A stretch of DNA of 64,000 nucleotides, from assembly GCA_050249835.1 (NCBI GenBank), contig JBFWPT010000008.1, positions 30,197-94,196 of the forward strand. Reading direction: 5' to 3'. The stretch comes from Miltoncostaea sp050249835. GTDB taxonomy: Bacteria; Actinomycetota; Thermoleophilia; Miltoncostaeales; Miltoncostaeaceae. A program made the position numbers and the translations under genes. The notes under the pieces were generated by a model. That model was not told the DNA's origin, made no database searches, and saw only the letters and a list, made by a program, of their open reading frames with translations. This document shows positions 9,031 through 17,142 of this stretch, one piece after another; position 1 is the stretch's first letter; each line of letters begins with the position of its first letter.

Positions 9031-9059
9031 CTAACTTGACCCCGAGGGCCGATCCTCGG
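9031..9059 (+). promoter_or_regulatory. Candidate promoter and leader hairpin before the HAD gene
   Basis: TAACTT (9031-9036) resembles a -10 box and is followed at once by CCGAGG-GCCGAT-CCTCGG (9042-9059), a 6-bp stem. The hairpin could instead be a weak terminator of the rib operon. The rest of the 122-bp gap holds nothing else I recognise. Confidence 0.3.
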
Positions 9060-9111
9060 CGGCCTTGCAGACAACACCAGACGTCCGCATAGCCACCTGG
9101 GAACCGCTGCC

Positions 9112-9867
9112 CTGACACCCACCGACTCGCGCCTCGCCGGCACGCGCGCGCTGCTGTTCGACCTCGACGGCGTGCTGACGCCGACGGCAGAGGTCCACAT
9201 GCGCGCCTGGGGCCGCATGTTCACGGCGTTCCTGGCCGGGAGGGGCGTCATGCCGCCCTACGAGGACGCCGACTACTTCGCGTACATCGACGGCAAGCCG
9301 CGCCTGGACGGCGTCCGGTCGATGCTCGCCTCGCGCGGGGTCGTCCTGCCGGAGGGCGACGCGGCCGACGACCCGTCGCTGGACACGGTGGCGGCGCTCG
9401 GGAACCGCAAGAACGCGGCCTTCACGGCCGAGCTGGCCGAGAACGGCGTGGCGCCCTACCCGGGGTCGGTCGCCTTCGTGGACGCCGCGATCGCGGCCGG
9501 GTTCGCGGTCGCAGTGGTGTCGAGCTCCCGCAACGCGGAGCCGGTGCTCCGGGCGGCCGGCCTGCGGGACCGCTTCGGCGTGGTCGTGGACGGGGTGCTG
9601 GCCGCCGCCGAGGGCCTGCCGGGCAAGCCCGCCCCGGACACGTACCTCCACGCCGCCCGGCTGCTGGGGATGACGGCGGCGGAGTGCGTCGTGCTGGAGG
9701 ACGCCCACTCCGGGGTCCAGGCCGGCAGGGCGGGGGCCTTCGGGCGGGTGGTCGGGGTGGACCGGGGTGCCGGAGCGGTCGAGTTGCTGGCCTCGGGCGC
9801 CGATCTGGTGGTCGAGGACCTCGCCGAGCTCATCCCCGACCTGACGATCCCCGAGAGCATCGCATGA
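9112..9867 (+). CDS. HAD-family beta-phosphoglucomutase-like phosphatase
   Basis: About 251 aa from a proposed CTG start. HAD motif I is LLFDLDGVLTPTAE, motif II VVSSSRN, motif III GKPAPDTYL and motif IV VVLEDAHSGVQAG; the helical cap shows YIDGKPRLDGVRSML. These match beta-phosphoglucomutases. The first in-frame ATG/GTG/TTG after the upstream stop at 9037-9039 is GTG 9172, which falls inside motif I and would delete the nucleophile Asp. The real start must therefore be upstream; CTG 9112 (or CTG 9097) is the only near-canonical choice. The neighbouring GH65 phosphorylase, overlapping by ATGA, releases a beta-sugar 1-phosphate that this enzyme would convert to the 6-phosphate. Confidence 0.85.
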   Translation: MTPTDSRLAGTRALLFDLDGVLTPTAEVHMRAWGRMFTAFLAGRGVMPPYEDADYFAYIDGKPRLDGVRSMLASRGVVLPEGDAADDPSLDTVAALGNRKNAAFTAELAENGVAPYPGSVAFVDAAIAAGFAVAVVSSSRNAEPVLRAAGLRDRFGVVVDGVLAAAEGLPGKPAPDTYLHAARLLGMTAAECVVLEDAHSGVQAGRAGAFGRVVGVDRGAGAVELLASGADLVVEDLAELIPDLTIPESIA

Positions 9868-12386
9868 ACCGCATCACCGCCGACCCCCTCGACCGCAACC
9901 GCTTCCCCGTCGACGAGTGGGCGCTGCGCGAGACCGAGTTCAGCGCGGCGCTGCAGGGGCGCACCGAGACGATCTTCGCCGTCGGGAACGGCTACCTGGG
10001 CCTGCGCGGCAACCTGGAGGAGGGCCGGGACGGGTACGCCCACGGCACCTTCATCAACGGCTTCCACGAGACCTGGCCGATCCGGCACGCCGAGGAGGCC
10101 TACGGCTTCGCGCGGGTGGGGCAGACGATCGTCAACGTCCCGGACGCGAAGGTCATCCGCCTGTACGTGGACGACGAGCCATTCGTGCTGAGCGCGGCCG
10201 AGATCCTCGAGTACTCGCGGGTGCTCGACTTCCGGGACGGCGTGCTCCTGCGCGAGCTGGTGTGGCGCACCCCGGCCGGCAAGCAGGTGCGCATCCGGTC
10301 GCGGCGGATGGTCTCGTTCACGGACCGCCATCTCGCCGTCATCGACTACGAGGTGACGCTGCTCGACGCGGACGCCTCCCTCCTCATCTCCAGCCAGATC
10401 CTCAACCGCCAGGACGGCGTCGACGAGTACTCGGCGGCGAACGGCGCGGCGGTGGCGGCCGGGTTCGATCCGCGCAAGGCCGACGCCTTCTCCGAGCGCG
10501 TGCTGCAGCCGGCGCTGAAGCGCGAGCGCGAGGGGCGCCACCTGCTCGGGTACCGCACGACGCACTCCGGCATGACCCTCGCGTGCGCGGCGGAGCACAC
10601 GCTGCACACCGAGAACGAGTGGGACGTCTCCTCGTCGCTCGACGACGACATCGCCAAGCAGGTCTACCGGGTGCGCGCGCGGCAGGGCGAGCCCGTGCGT
10701 CTGATGAAGGTGATGACGTACCACACGTCCTCGCGCGTCCCGGTGCGCGAGATGGCCGACCGCTGCGACCGCAGCCTGGATCGTGCCCGCGAGCGCACCG
10801 TGGAGGGCATGTTCCGGGACCAGCGCGACTGGCTCGACGACTTCTGGAGGAGGTCGGACGTCGTCGTGGACGGCCACCCCGACGTCCAGCAGGCGGTGCG
10901 CTGGAACATCTTCCAGCTCGCCCAGGCCTCCGCGCGCACGGACGGCGGCGGCATCGCGGCGAAGGGCGTCTCGGGATCGGGCTACGGCGGCCACTACTTC
11001 TGGGACACCGAGGTCTACGTCCTGCCGTTCCTCACGTATACGTCCCCGAACGTGGCGCGGAACGCGCTCCGCTTCCGGCAGGGGATGCTGGACGCCGCCC
11101 GCGACCGGGCCGCCGAGCTCAACCAGCGCGGCGCCCTGTTCCCGTGGCGCACCATCAACGGGCTGGAGTCGTCGGCGTACTACGCGGCCGGCACGGCGCA
11201 GTACCACATCGACGCCGACATCTCGCACGCCCTCGTGCAGTACGTCGAGGCGACGGGCGACTGGGACTACCTCACCCGGGGAGCCGTGGACATCCTGGTC
11301 GAGACGGCCCGCATGTGGGAGGACCTGGGCTTCTGGCGCCAGAACGGCGACTCGTCGTTCCACATCTACGGCGTCACCGGCCCGGACGAGTACACGACCG
11401 TCGTGAACGACAACCTGTTCACGAACGTCATGGCGCGCGCCAACCTGCGGGCCGCGGCGCGCATCTGCCGCCGGCTCGGCGCCGACGACCCGGACGCCTT
11501 CGACCGCCTGCGCCGCCGGGTGTCCCTGCAGGACGGCGAGATCGAGGCGTGGTCGGCGGCCGCCGAGGCGATGCACGTGCCGCACGACTCGCGGCTCGGC
11601 ATCCACCCCCAGGACGCCCAGTTCCTGGAGAAGGAGGTCTGGGACCTCGACAACACGCCGGAGACCCAGCGCCCCCTGCTCCTGCACTACCACCCGCTGG
11701 TCATCTACCGCTTCCAGGTGCTCAAGCAGGCGGACGTGGTGCTGGCCCTGCTCCTGCAGGGCGACGAGTTCACGCTCGACGAGAAGCTGCGCGACTTCGA
11801 GTACTACGACCCGCTCACGACCGGCGACTCCACCCTGTCCGCGGTGGTGCAGTCGATCATCGCCGCCGAGATCGGCTACGCCGACCTGGCCGCCGACTAC
11901 TTCACGTCGGCCCTCTACGTCGACCTGGCCGACCTGCACCGCAACACGTCCGACGGCATCCACGTCGCCTCCACCGGCGGCGTCTGGAGCGCCCTGGTCT
12001 ACGGGTTCGGCGGCCTGCGCGACTGGCGCGGCCACTACACCTTCGACCCGCGCCTGCCCGCCGACTGGGAGCGGCTCGAGTTCCGGTTCACGCTGCGCGG
12101 CTCGTGCATCCGGGCCGAGCTGCGGCAGGAGGACATCACCTTCACGGTCGAGACCGGCGACGGCGCCGACCTGTGGGTGCGCGGCGAGCCGGTGCGGGTG
12201 CGGCCGGACGCCCCGTCCGTGGTCGCCCTGGCCGGCCAGGGGCCGGTCCTGACGGGCGCGCCCACGACGAGCGACCTGGAGGGCGCGCGCCGCGAGGACG
12301 GCTCCCTCATCGTGGCCTCGGTGCCGACCCCCGCGGCGGACCTGCTGGACGAGAACGAGGAGGCCGGGGCCCTCGGCCCGGCCTGA
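9864..12386 (+). CDS. Glycoside hydrolase family 65 disaccharide phosphorylase
   Basis: 840 aa. GH65 enzymes phosphorolyse maltose, trehalose, kojibiose or related alpha-glucosides with inversion, giving beta-glucose 1-phosphate. The N-terminal beta-sandwich (GNGYLGLRGNLEEG) is followed by a helical linker and an (alpha/alpha)6 barrel with KGVSGSGYGGHYFWDTEVY. The general acid Glu is E509 in GVTGPDEYTTVVNDN, and the phosphate loop is near HVASTGGVWSAL. A small C-terminal sheet domain ends the protein. The substrate cannot be fixed from sequence alone; trehalose or maltose is likeliest given the partner beta-phosphoglucomutase-like gene, whose stop overlaps this ATG. Confidence 0.9.
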   Translation: MNRITADPLDRNRFPVDEWALRETEFSAALQGRTETIFAVGNGYLGLRGNLEEGRDGYAHGTFINGFHETWPIRHAEEAYGFARVGQTIVNVPDAKVIRLYVDDEPFVLSAAEILEYSRVLDFRDGVLLRELVWRTPAGKQVRIRSRRMVSFTDRHLAVIDYEVTLLDADASLLISSQILNRQDGVDEYSAANGAAVAAGFDPRKADAFSERVLQPALKREREGRHLLGYRTTHSGMTLACAAEHTLHTENEWDVSSSLDDDIAKQVYRVRARQGEPVRLMKVMTYHTSSRVPVREMADRCDRSLDRARERTVEGMFRDQRDWLDDFWRRSDVVVDGHPDVQQAVRWNIFQLAQASARTDGGGIAAKGVSGSGYGGHYFWDTEVYVLPFLTYTSPNVARNALRFRQGMLDAARDRAAELNQRGALFPWRTINGLESSAYYAAGTAQYHIDADISHALVQYVEATGDWDYLTRGAVDILVETARMWEDLGFWRQNGDSSFHIYGVTGPDEYTTVVNDNLFTNVMARANLRAAARICRRLGADDPDAFDRLRRRVSLQDGEIEAWSAAAEAMHVPHDSRLGIHPQDAQFLEKEVWDLDNTPETQRPLLLHYHPLVIYRFQVLKQADVVLALLLQGDEFTLDEKLRDFEYYDPLTTGDSTLSAVVQSIIAAEIGYADLAADYFTSALYVDLADLHRNTSDGIHVASTGGVWSALVYGFGGLRDWRGHYTFDPRLPADWERLEFRFTLRGSCIRAELRQEDITFTVETGDGADLWVRGEPVRVRPDAPSVVALAGQGPVLTGAPTTSDLEGARREDGSLIVASVPTPAADLLDENEEAGALGPA

Positions 12387-12443
12387 TCGTGCGGTTTCCG
12401 TAAGAGCGCGGCCGTGGTCGCGGCGCCCCCCGGGGCGCGGCCG

Positions 12444-12449
12444 TAGGGT
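12444..12449 (+). promoter_or_regulatory. Candidate -10 box of the secreted protein gene
   Basis: TAGGGT lies about 40 bases before the ATG at 12490, which is preceded by a good Shine-Dalgarno stretch (GAGGAGAG). No convincing -35. The GC-rich dyads between 12405 and 12440 may end the GH65 transcript. Confidence 0.3.
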
Positions 12450-12489
12450 CCGGCGCGGGGTGGACGACCGCACGATCCGAGGAGAGACC

Positions 12490-13230
12490 ATGTCCCACCG
12501 CAGCGCCCGGCGCGGACGCCGCCTGCCGCGTCCCGTGCTCGCCGCCGGCCTGCTCGCGCCGGCCGCCCTCGCCGTCGCCCCGGCCCTCGCCGGCGCCGTC
12601 CCGGTGATCGCCGCGGACGCCATCTGCGTCCGCCCCCTGCAGTCGCCCGCGGGCGCGCTGTCGTCGCCGCCCCTCACCGTGACCGGCTCCGGGTTCGGCC
12701 CGGGCGCCCAGGTGACGCTCCGCCGCGGGGCGCGCACCCTGACCGGCAACGCCGACGCCGCCGGCCAGTTCACCGCCACCCTGAGCGTGCTGGACCTCCT
12801 GACCGGCCGGGCGCCGAAGTCGCAGCCGTTCACGGTGGTCGCCGAGGACGCCGGCGGCCCCGGCGGCAACCCGCCGGCCCAGGGGGCGAGCAACACGATC
12901 AAGCTCCGCGCCGCGCCCCTCGCATTCACCGCGTCGCCGAAGCGGACCCGCCCGTCGGCCCGGGTGACGTTCCGGCTCTCCGGCTTCGAGCCGGACCGGG
13001 TCGTGTACGCCCACTACCGCTACGGCGGCCGGGTGCGCGCGACCGTGGCGATGGGCCGCGCGAGCAACCCCTGCGGCCTCCTCACCACCCGCCGTAAGCA
13101 GATCCCGGTGGCGAACCCCCAGAGCGGCCTCTGGCGGGTCCAGTTCGACCACAACCGGAGGTTCTCGGCGAAGTCGACGCCCCGCATCCCGGCGACGATC
13201 CAGGTCTTCCGCACGCTCGTCCCCCGGTAG
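12490..13230 (+). CDS. Secreted protein of unknown function
   Basis: 246 aa. A basic N-terminus (SHRSARRGRRLPRP) and a long Ala/Leu-rich core end near AGAVPVIAAD, a typical Sec signal peptide. The mature part looks beta-rich, with two probable Ig-like or fn3-like modules: LTVTGSGFGPGAQVTLRRG, then ARVTFRLSGFEPDRVVYAHYRYGG. The phrase SGFGPGAQV resembles the IPT-like sandwich strands seen in other actinobacterial secreted proteins. There are only two cysteines in the mature part. The ATG is chosen for its GAGGAGAG ribosome site and signal peptide. It stands alone between GH65 and the repeat region. The function is not recognised. Confidence 0.75.
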   Translation: MSHRSARRGRRLPRPVLAAGLLAPAALAVAPALAGAVPVIAADAICVRPLQSPAGALSSPPLTVTGSGFGPGAQVTLRRGARTLTGNADAAGQFTATLSVLDLLTGRAPKSQPFTVVAEDAGGPGGNPPAQGASNTIKLRAAPLAFTASPKRTRPSARVTFRLSGFEPDRVVYAHYRYGGRVRATVAMGRASNPCGLLTTRRKQIPVANPQSGLWRVQFDHNRRFSAKSTPRIPATIQVFRTLVPR

Positions 13231-13242
13231 GAAGGCGTCCCG

Positions 13243-13274
13243 GGAACCGGGATCCCGACTGGGATCCCGGTTCC
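13243..13274 (+). terminator. Strong hairpin after the secreted protein gene
   Basis: GGAACCGGGATCCC (13243-13256) pairs perfectly with 13261-13274 around the 4-nt loop GACT, a 14-bp stem 13 bases after the stop codon. There is no U tract, so termination may be factor-assisted or the stem may protect the mRNA end. Confidence 0.6.
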
Positions 13275-13279
13275 GGTGG

Positions 13280-13366
13280 GGTCCATACGCCAAATGGACC
13301 TCGGCCCGACCGGAAAGTGGCGCGAGGGCCCGGACGACAGCCGGCCCCGGTCGCCAGGTCCATTTG
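13280..13366. repeat. Nested inverted repeats built on GGTCCAT
   Basis: CAAATGGACCT (13291-13301) is matched by its complement AGGTCCATTTG at 13356-13366. Inside these, GACCGG (13308-13313) faces CCGGTC (13347-13352). A third copy, GGTCCAT at 13280-13286, also pairs with ATGGACC at 13294-13300. The arms could fold in two alternative ways. The stretch 13367-13480 beyond holds only a short GTGACG/CGTCAC dyad and no gene. Confidence 0.55.
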
Positions 13367-13480
13367 TCGCGGACCCCGAACGGCGCAGTGACGACACAGA
13401 TCCGTCACATGCCGACGGGTCAGATCAGGAGGCGGCCCCGACGGGGCGACCGGGGTCTCGGCGCCCATCCCCGGCGGGAG

Positions 13481-13620
13481 CCGGTGGCGCCGTGTGCGCC
13501 GGTCCCTCCGAAAGGCCGCGAAGCGGCCGGAGGACGGCGCTTGACCGCAGCCGGTGGCGCCGTGTGCGCCGGTCCCTCCGAAAAGCCGCGAAGCGGCCGG
13601 AGGACGGCGCGTGACCGCAA
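13481..13620 (-). repeat. 70-bp tandem duplication carrying rpmB terminator hairpins
   Basis: Two direct copies, 13481-13550 and 13551-13620, differ at only three bases (13514/13584, 13541/13611, 13550/13620). Read on the minus strand, downstream of rpmB, each copy contains GCCGC-TTC-GCGGC followed by TTTT (copy nearer rpmB) or CTTT (far copy), enclosed by an outer CCTCCG/CGGAGG stem. This fits a doubled intrinsic terminator. One of the three differences falls in the unpaired T-run, leaving both stems intact. Confidence 0.8.
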
Positions 13621-13809
13621 CTAAGCCTTGAGGACCTTCCCGGCCTTGAGGCAGCGGGTGCAGACGTAGGCGCGGACCGGGGTGGAGCCCTGGAGGATCC
13701 GGACCTTCTGGACGTTCGGGTTGAAACGACGCGGCGTCGCGCGCATCGAGTGGCTGCGGTTGTTGCCGAACGTGGGCTTCTTCCCGCAGACGCTGCAGAC
13801 CTTGGCCAT
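13621..13809 (-). CDS. rpmB: 50S ribosomal protein L28
   Basis: 62 aa. The start MAKVCSVCGKKPTFGNNRSHS and the end YVCTRCLKAGKV are diagnostic. It carries two CxxC pairs (CSVC, CTRC), so it is a zinc-binding (C+) form. It is divergent from recG, as in many actinobacteria, and the gap of 76 bp must hold both promoters. Behind its stop lies the duplicated terminator at 13481-13620. Confidence 0.97.
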   Translation of the reverse strand: MAKVCSVCGKKPTFGNNRSHSMRATPRRFNPNVQKVRILQGSTPVRAYVCTRCLKAGKVLKA

Positions 13810-13873
13810 CTCCGCCGTCTCGCTTCCGTCGTGGTACGTGGGGACGCGCGAGGGCGTCCGGGCGACCCCGGAT

Positions 13874-13879
13874 TATGCT
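13874..13879 (+). promoter_or_regulatory. Leaderless-type -10 box of recG
   Basis: TATGCT, preceded by a T (TTATGCT), ends six bases before the ATG at 13886, so the transcript would start at the start codon. Confidence 0.5.
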
Positions 13880-13885
13880 CGTCCG

Positions 13886-16072
13886 ATGGCCGTGAGCGCA
13901 ACCGGGACGGATCCGGCGCCACCCGGACCGCCCCTCGGGGAGGCCCGGGGCACGCCGTGGCCGTCCGCTCCGCCCCCGCGCCGGCCCGGCCCCGCCTGGT
14001 GGGCCGCGCCCCTCACCGACCTCCCGGGCGTCGGCCGCACGACGGGCGAGCGGGCGCGGGTGCTCGGCATCGACTCCGTCGGGGCCCTCCTGGAGCACCT
14101 GCCCGCCCGCTACGAGGCCTTCGACGAGGGCGCGCGGCCCGTGTCGAGCCTGTCGGCGGGGGAGGAGGCGACGGTCCGGGTCGTCCTCGACTCGATCGCC
14201 GTCCGGCCCACCCGGCGCCGCTCCCTGCGCATCGTGTCCGCCCGCGTCCACGACGCCAGCGGCCGCATGACCGCCACCTGGTTCAACCAGGCCCACCTCG
14301 CCCGGGTGCTGCAGCCCGGCGACGAGCTGCTGCTGCGCGGCCGCGTCGGGGGGGAGGGGAGGCGGGAGCTGGCGGTCAAGACGCACGAGGTCATCGGGGG
14401 CCGCGGCTCGGAGGGGCTCCACACCCAGGGCCTCGTCCCCGTGTACCCGGCCACCGAGACGATGCCGGTGCGCCGCCTGCGCGAGCTCGTCGACCTCGCC
14501 CGCCCCCTCGCCCGCGCCGCGCCGGAGCGCCTGCCGGCGGCGATCCGCGTCCGCCTGGGGCTGCCGGGCGCCGGCGATGCCCTCGTCGCCGTCCACTTCC
14601 CGCGCTCGCGCCCCGAGGCGCGCCTCGGCCGCCGGCGCATGGTGGTGGAGGAGCTGCTCGTGATGCAGCTCGGCCTGGAGGCCGTCCGCCGCGCCCAGGG
14701 CGCCGCCCGCGCCGCGCCGCCGCTGCGCGCCACGGGGGAGCGATCGGAGCCGCTGCTCGGGGCCCTCCCGTTCCGGCTCACCGCGCCCCAGCGCCGGGCG
14801 GCCCGCGAGATCGGCCGCGACCTCGCCCGCCCGGTCCCCATGCGGCGCCTGCTGCAGGGGGAGGTCGGCTCCGGCAAGACGCTCGTCGCCGTCCTGGCGA
14901 TCTGCCAGGCCGCCGAGGCCGGCGCCCAGGCGGCCGTCCTGGTGCCCACCGAGACGCTCGCCGAGCAGCACCTGCGCACCCTCGACACCCTCCTCGGCCC
15001 GGTCGGCCTCGCGCCCGTGCTCCTCACCGGCCGCGTCACGGGGGGCGAGCGGGAACGGCGCCTGATGGCGCTCCGCACCGGCACCTCGTCCGTCGCCGTC
15101 GGCACCCAGGCGCTCCTGTCGGAGGGGGTGGACTTCGACCGCCTCGGCCTCGTCGTGGTGGACGAGCAGCACCGCTTCGGCGTGGAGCAGCGCCAGGCGC
15201 TCGCGGAGCGGGCCGCCGAGGGCGGCGCCTCGGCCCACCTGCTCTACATGACCGCCACCCCCATCCCGCGCACCCTCGCGCTCACGGCCTACGGCGACCT
15301 CACCGTCTCCACCATCCGCACCCGCCCGCCGGGGCGCTCGCCGGTCGAGACGCGGTGGGTGCGCGAGGCCGACCGCGAGGAGGCCTACGAGCGCGTGCGG
15401 GCCGAGCTGCGCGCCGGGCGGCAGGCCTACGTCATCTGCCCGCTCGTCGAGGAGGGCGCCGCGGCCGAGGCGCGTGCGGCCACCTCCGAGGCGGAGCGCC
15501 TGCGCGACGGGCCGTTCGCCGCCTTCGAGGTCGGCCTCGTCCACGGGGCCCAGCCCTCGGAGGAGAAGCGGGCAGCCATGCTCGCCTTCGCGGAGGGGCG
15601 CACGGACCTCCTCGTCGCCACCACCGTCGTCGAGGTGGGGATCGACGTCGCCAACGCCACCACCATCCTCATCGAGGACGCCGACCGGTTCGGCCTCGCC
15701 CAGCTCCACCAGCTCCGCGGCCGGGTGGGCCGCGGCGAGCACCCGGGGCTCTGCATCCTGTTCGGCGAGCCGGCCACGGAGGACGGCGCCCGCCGCCTGG
15801 AGGCGCTCACCCAGACCACGGACGGCTTCCGCCTCGCCGAGCTCGACCTGGAGATCCGGGGGGAGGGGAGCGTGCTGGGCCTGCGCCAGGCCGGGCCCAC
15901 GGACCTGCGGTTCGCCCGGCTCGGCCGCGACCGCCGCGAGCTCGCCGAGGCCCGCTACGCCGCCCGCCGCATCGCCGCCGCCGACCCGCGCCTCGCCCTC
16001 CCCGAGCACCGCCTCCTGCGCGACGCCGTCCTGCACCGCTTCGACGCCTTCCCGCGGCTGCTCGACGCGTGA
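13886..16072 (+). CDS. recG: ATP-dependent DNA helicase RecG
   Basis: 728 aa. It remodels stalled replication forks and branched DNA. The N-terminal wedge/OB domain begins after a Pro-rich leader (LTDLPGVGRTTGERARVLGI; RYEAFDEGARPVSSL). Helicase motifs follow: I LLQGEVGSGKTLVA, Ia VLVPTETLAEQH, II VVDEQHRF, III MTATPIPRTLAL, then the RecG/Mfd motifs TTVVEVGIDVANAT and QLHQLRGRVGRG. The box-II variant DEQH is the form normal for RecG. The ATG at 13886 is chosen because it sits behind a -10 box. The stop overlaps rsmD. Confidence 0.96.
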   Translation: MAVSATGTDPAPPGPPLGEARGTPWPSAPPPRRPGPAWWAAPLTDLPGVGRTTGERARVLGIDSVGALLEHLPARYEAFDEGARPVSSLSAGEEATVRVVLDSIAVRPTRRRSLRIVSARVHDASGRMTATWFNQAHLARVLQPGDELLLRGRVGGEGRRELAVKTHEVIGGRGSEGLHTQGLVPVYPATETMPVRRLRELVDLARPLARAAPERLPAAIRVRLGLPGAGDALVAVHFPRSRPEARLGRRRMVVEELLVMQLGLEAVRRAQGAARAAPPLRATGERSEPLLGALPFRLTAPQRRAAREIGRDLARPVPMRRLLQGEVGSGKTLVAVLAICQAAEAGAQAAVLVPTETLAEQHLRTLDTLLGPVGLAPVLLTGRVTGGERERRLMALRTGTSSVAVGTQALLSEGVDFDRLGLVVVDEQHRFGVEQRQALAERAAEGGASAHLLYMTATPIPRTLALTAYGDLTVSTIRTRPPGRSPVETRWVREADREEAYERVRAELRAGRQAYVICPLVEEGAAAEARAATSEAERLRDGPFAAFEVGLVHGAQPSEEKRAAMLAFAEGRTDLLVATTVVEVGIDVANATTILIEDADRFGLAQLHQLRGRVGRGEHPGLCILFGEPATEDGARRLEALTQTTDGFRLAELDLEIRGEGSVLGLRQAGPTDLRFARLGRDRRELAEARYAARRIAAADPRLALPEHRLLRDAVLHRFDAFPRLLDA

Positions 16073-16623
16073 GGATCGTCGCCGGCACCCACCGCGGCCG
16101 CCGCCTGGCGGCCCCCCGCGGCGCCGCCACGCGCCCCACCGCGGACCGCGTGCGCGAGGCCGTCTTCTCGATCATCGGCCCGGTCGACGGCCTCGACGTC
16201 CTCGACCTGTTCGCCGGCTCGGGCGCCCTCGGCCTGGAGGCGCTCTCCCGCGGGGCCGCGACGGCCACGATGGTGGAGCGGGACCCCCGCGCCGTCGCGG
16301 TCATCCGGGCGAACGCGGAGGCCCTCGGGCTGGAGGACCGCGTCCGCGTCGTCGCCGCCGACTGGCGGGCCGCCCTGCGGGGCCAGGCGGCGGCGCGGCG
16401 GCGCTTCGGGCTCTGCCTCCTGGACCCGCCCTACGCCCGCGCCGAGCGGGTCCTGGCGGCCCTCGGGACCGCCCTCGCCCCTGTGATGACCGGCCCCGGT
16501 ATCGTGGTCGTCGAGCGCCCGGCGGCGCTCCCGCCACCGCATCCGGAGGGGATGGAGATCGCCAACCGCACCGATAGGACCTACGGCGACACCGGCGTCA
16601 GCGTCCTGAGGCTCGCGTCGTGA
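16069..16623 (+). CDS. rsmD: 16S rRNA (guanine-966-N2) methyltransferase
   Basis: 184 aa. It methylates G966 of 16S rRNA. The start MRIVAGTHRGRRLAAP is characteristic; the SAM site is LDLFAGSGALGLEALSRGA and the catalytic motif is LLDPPYA. The GTG start lies in a GTGA overlap with recG, and the stop overlaps the coaD GTG. The rsmD-coaD pair is one of the most conserved in bacteria. Confidence 0.95.
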   Translation: MRIVAGTHRGRRLAAPRGAATRPTADRVREAVFSIIGPVDGLDVLDLFAGSGALGLEALSRGAATATMVERDPRAVAVIRANAEALGLEDRVRVVAADWRAALRGQAAARRRFGLCLLDPPYARAERVLAALGTALAPVMTGPGIVVVERPAALPPPHPEGMEIANRTDRTYGDTGVSVLRLAS

Positions 16624-17132
16624 GCCGGGGGCCGCGCATCGCCATCTGCCCGGGGACATACGACCCGGTCACGTACGGGCACATCGACATCATCGCCCGC
16701 GCGTCGACCCTCTTCGACGAGGTCGTGGTGTGCGTCACCGCGGGATCCGTGAAGAAGCAGCCGCTCTTCACGGCCGACGAGCGGATCGACTTCGTGTCCC
16801 GCAGCGTCGCCCACCTCGAGAACGTCCGCGTGGAGGGGTTCAACAGCCTCGTGACCGAACACGCGCGCAGCCTCGGCGCCTCGATCCTGGTAAAAGGTCT
16901 GAGGGCGATCTCGGATTTCGACTACGAGTTCCAGATGGCGCAGCTGAACAGGCATCTGGCCCCCGAGGTGGAAACGGTGTATCTGCCGGCGTCTCCCGGG
17001 TACAGCTTCGTCTCGTCGAGCGGTGTGCGGGAGGTGGCGGCTTGGGGCGGCTCGGTCGACGACTGGGTCCCCGCGTTCGTCGCCGAGGCACTGCGCGCCC
17101 GGCGCCCCGGCGGCGTCGGTTCCGTTCCCTGA
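16620..17132 (+). CDS. coaD: Phosphopantetheine adenylyltransferase
   Basis: 170 aa. Fourth step of coenzyme A synthesis: ATP plus 4'-phosphopantetheine gives dephospho-CoA. The nucleotidyltransferase signature is PGTYDPVTYGHIDII (T/HxGH class). Family blocks GASILVKGLRAISDFDYEFQMAQLNR and YSFVSSSGVREVA follow. It is somewhat longer than usual because of a basic, Gly/Pro-rich tail. Start GTG overlaps rsmD. Confidence 0.96.
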   Translation: MSRGPRIAICPGTYDPVTYGHIDIIARASTLFDEVVVCVTAGSVKKQPLFTADERIDFVSRSVAHLENVRVEGFNSLVTEHARSLGASILVKGLRAISDFDYEFQMAQLNRHLAPEVETVYLPASPGYSFVSSSGVREVAAWGGSVDDWVPAFVAEALRARRPGGVGSVP

Positions 17133-17142
17133 GGAGGGTTCG

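Noticed and set aside
8990..9111. tRNA gene in this or other gaps
   Set aside because: No T-loop GTTCGA-type box with a matching acceptor stem in any intergenic gap.
9456..12929. 1157-codon minus-strand frame across the GH65 gene
   Set aside because: Composition is low-complexity and it is antisense to a clear GH65 enzyme with all catalytic motifs.
13231..13620. CRISPR array or small gene in the repeat region
   Set aside because: Only two tandem copies without spacers, and the frames across it are not protein-like.
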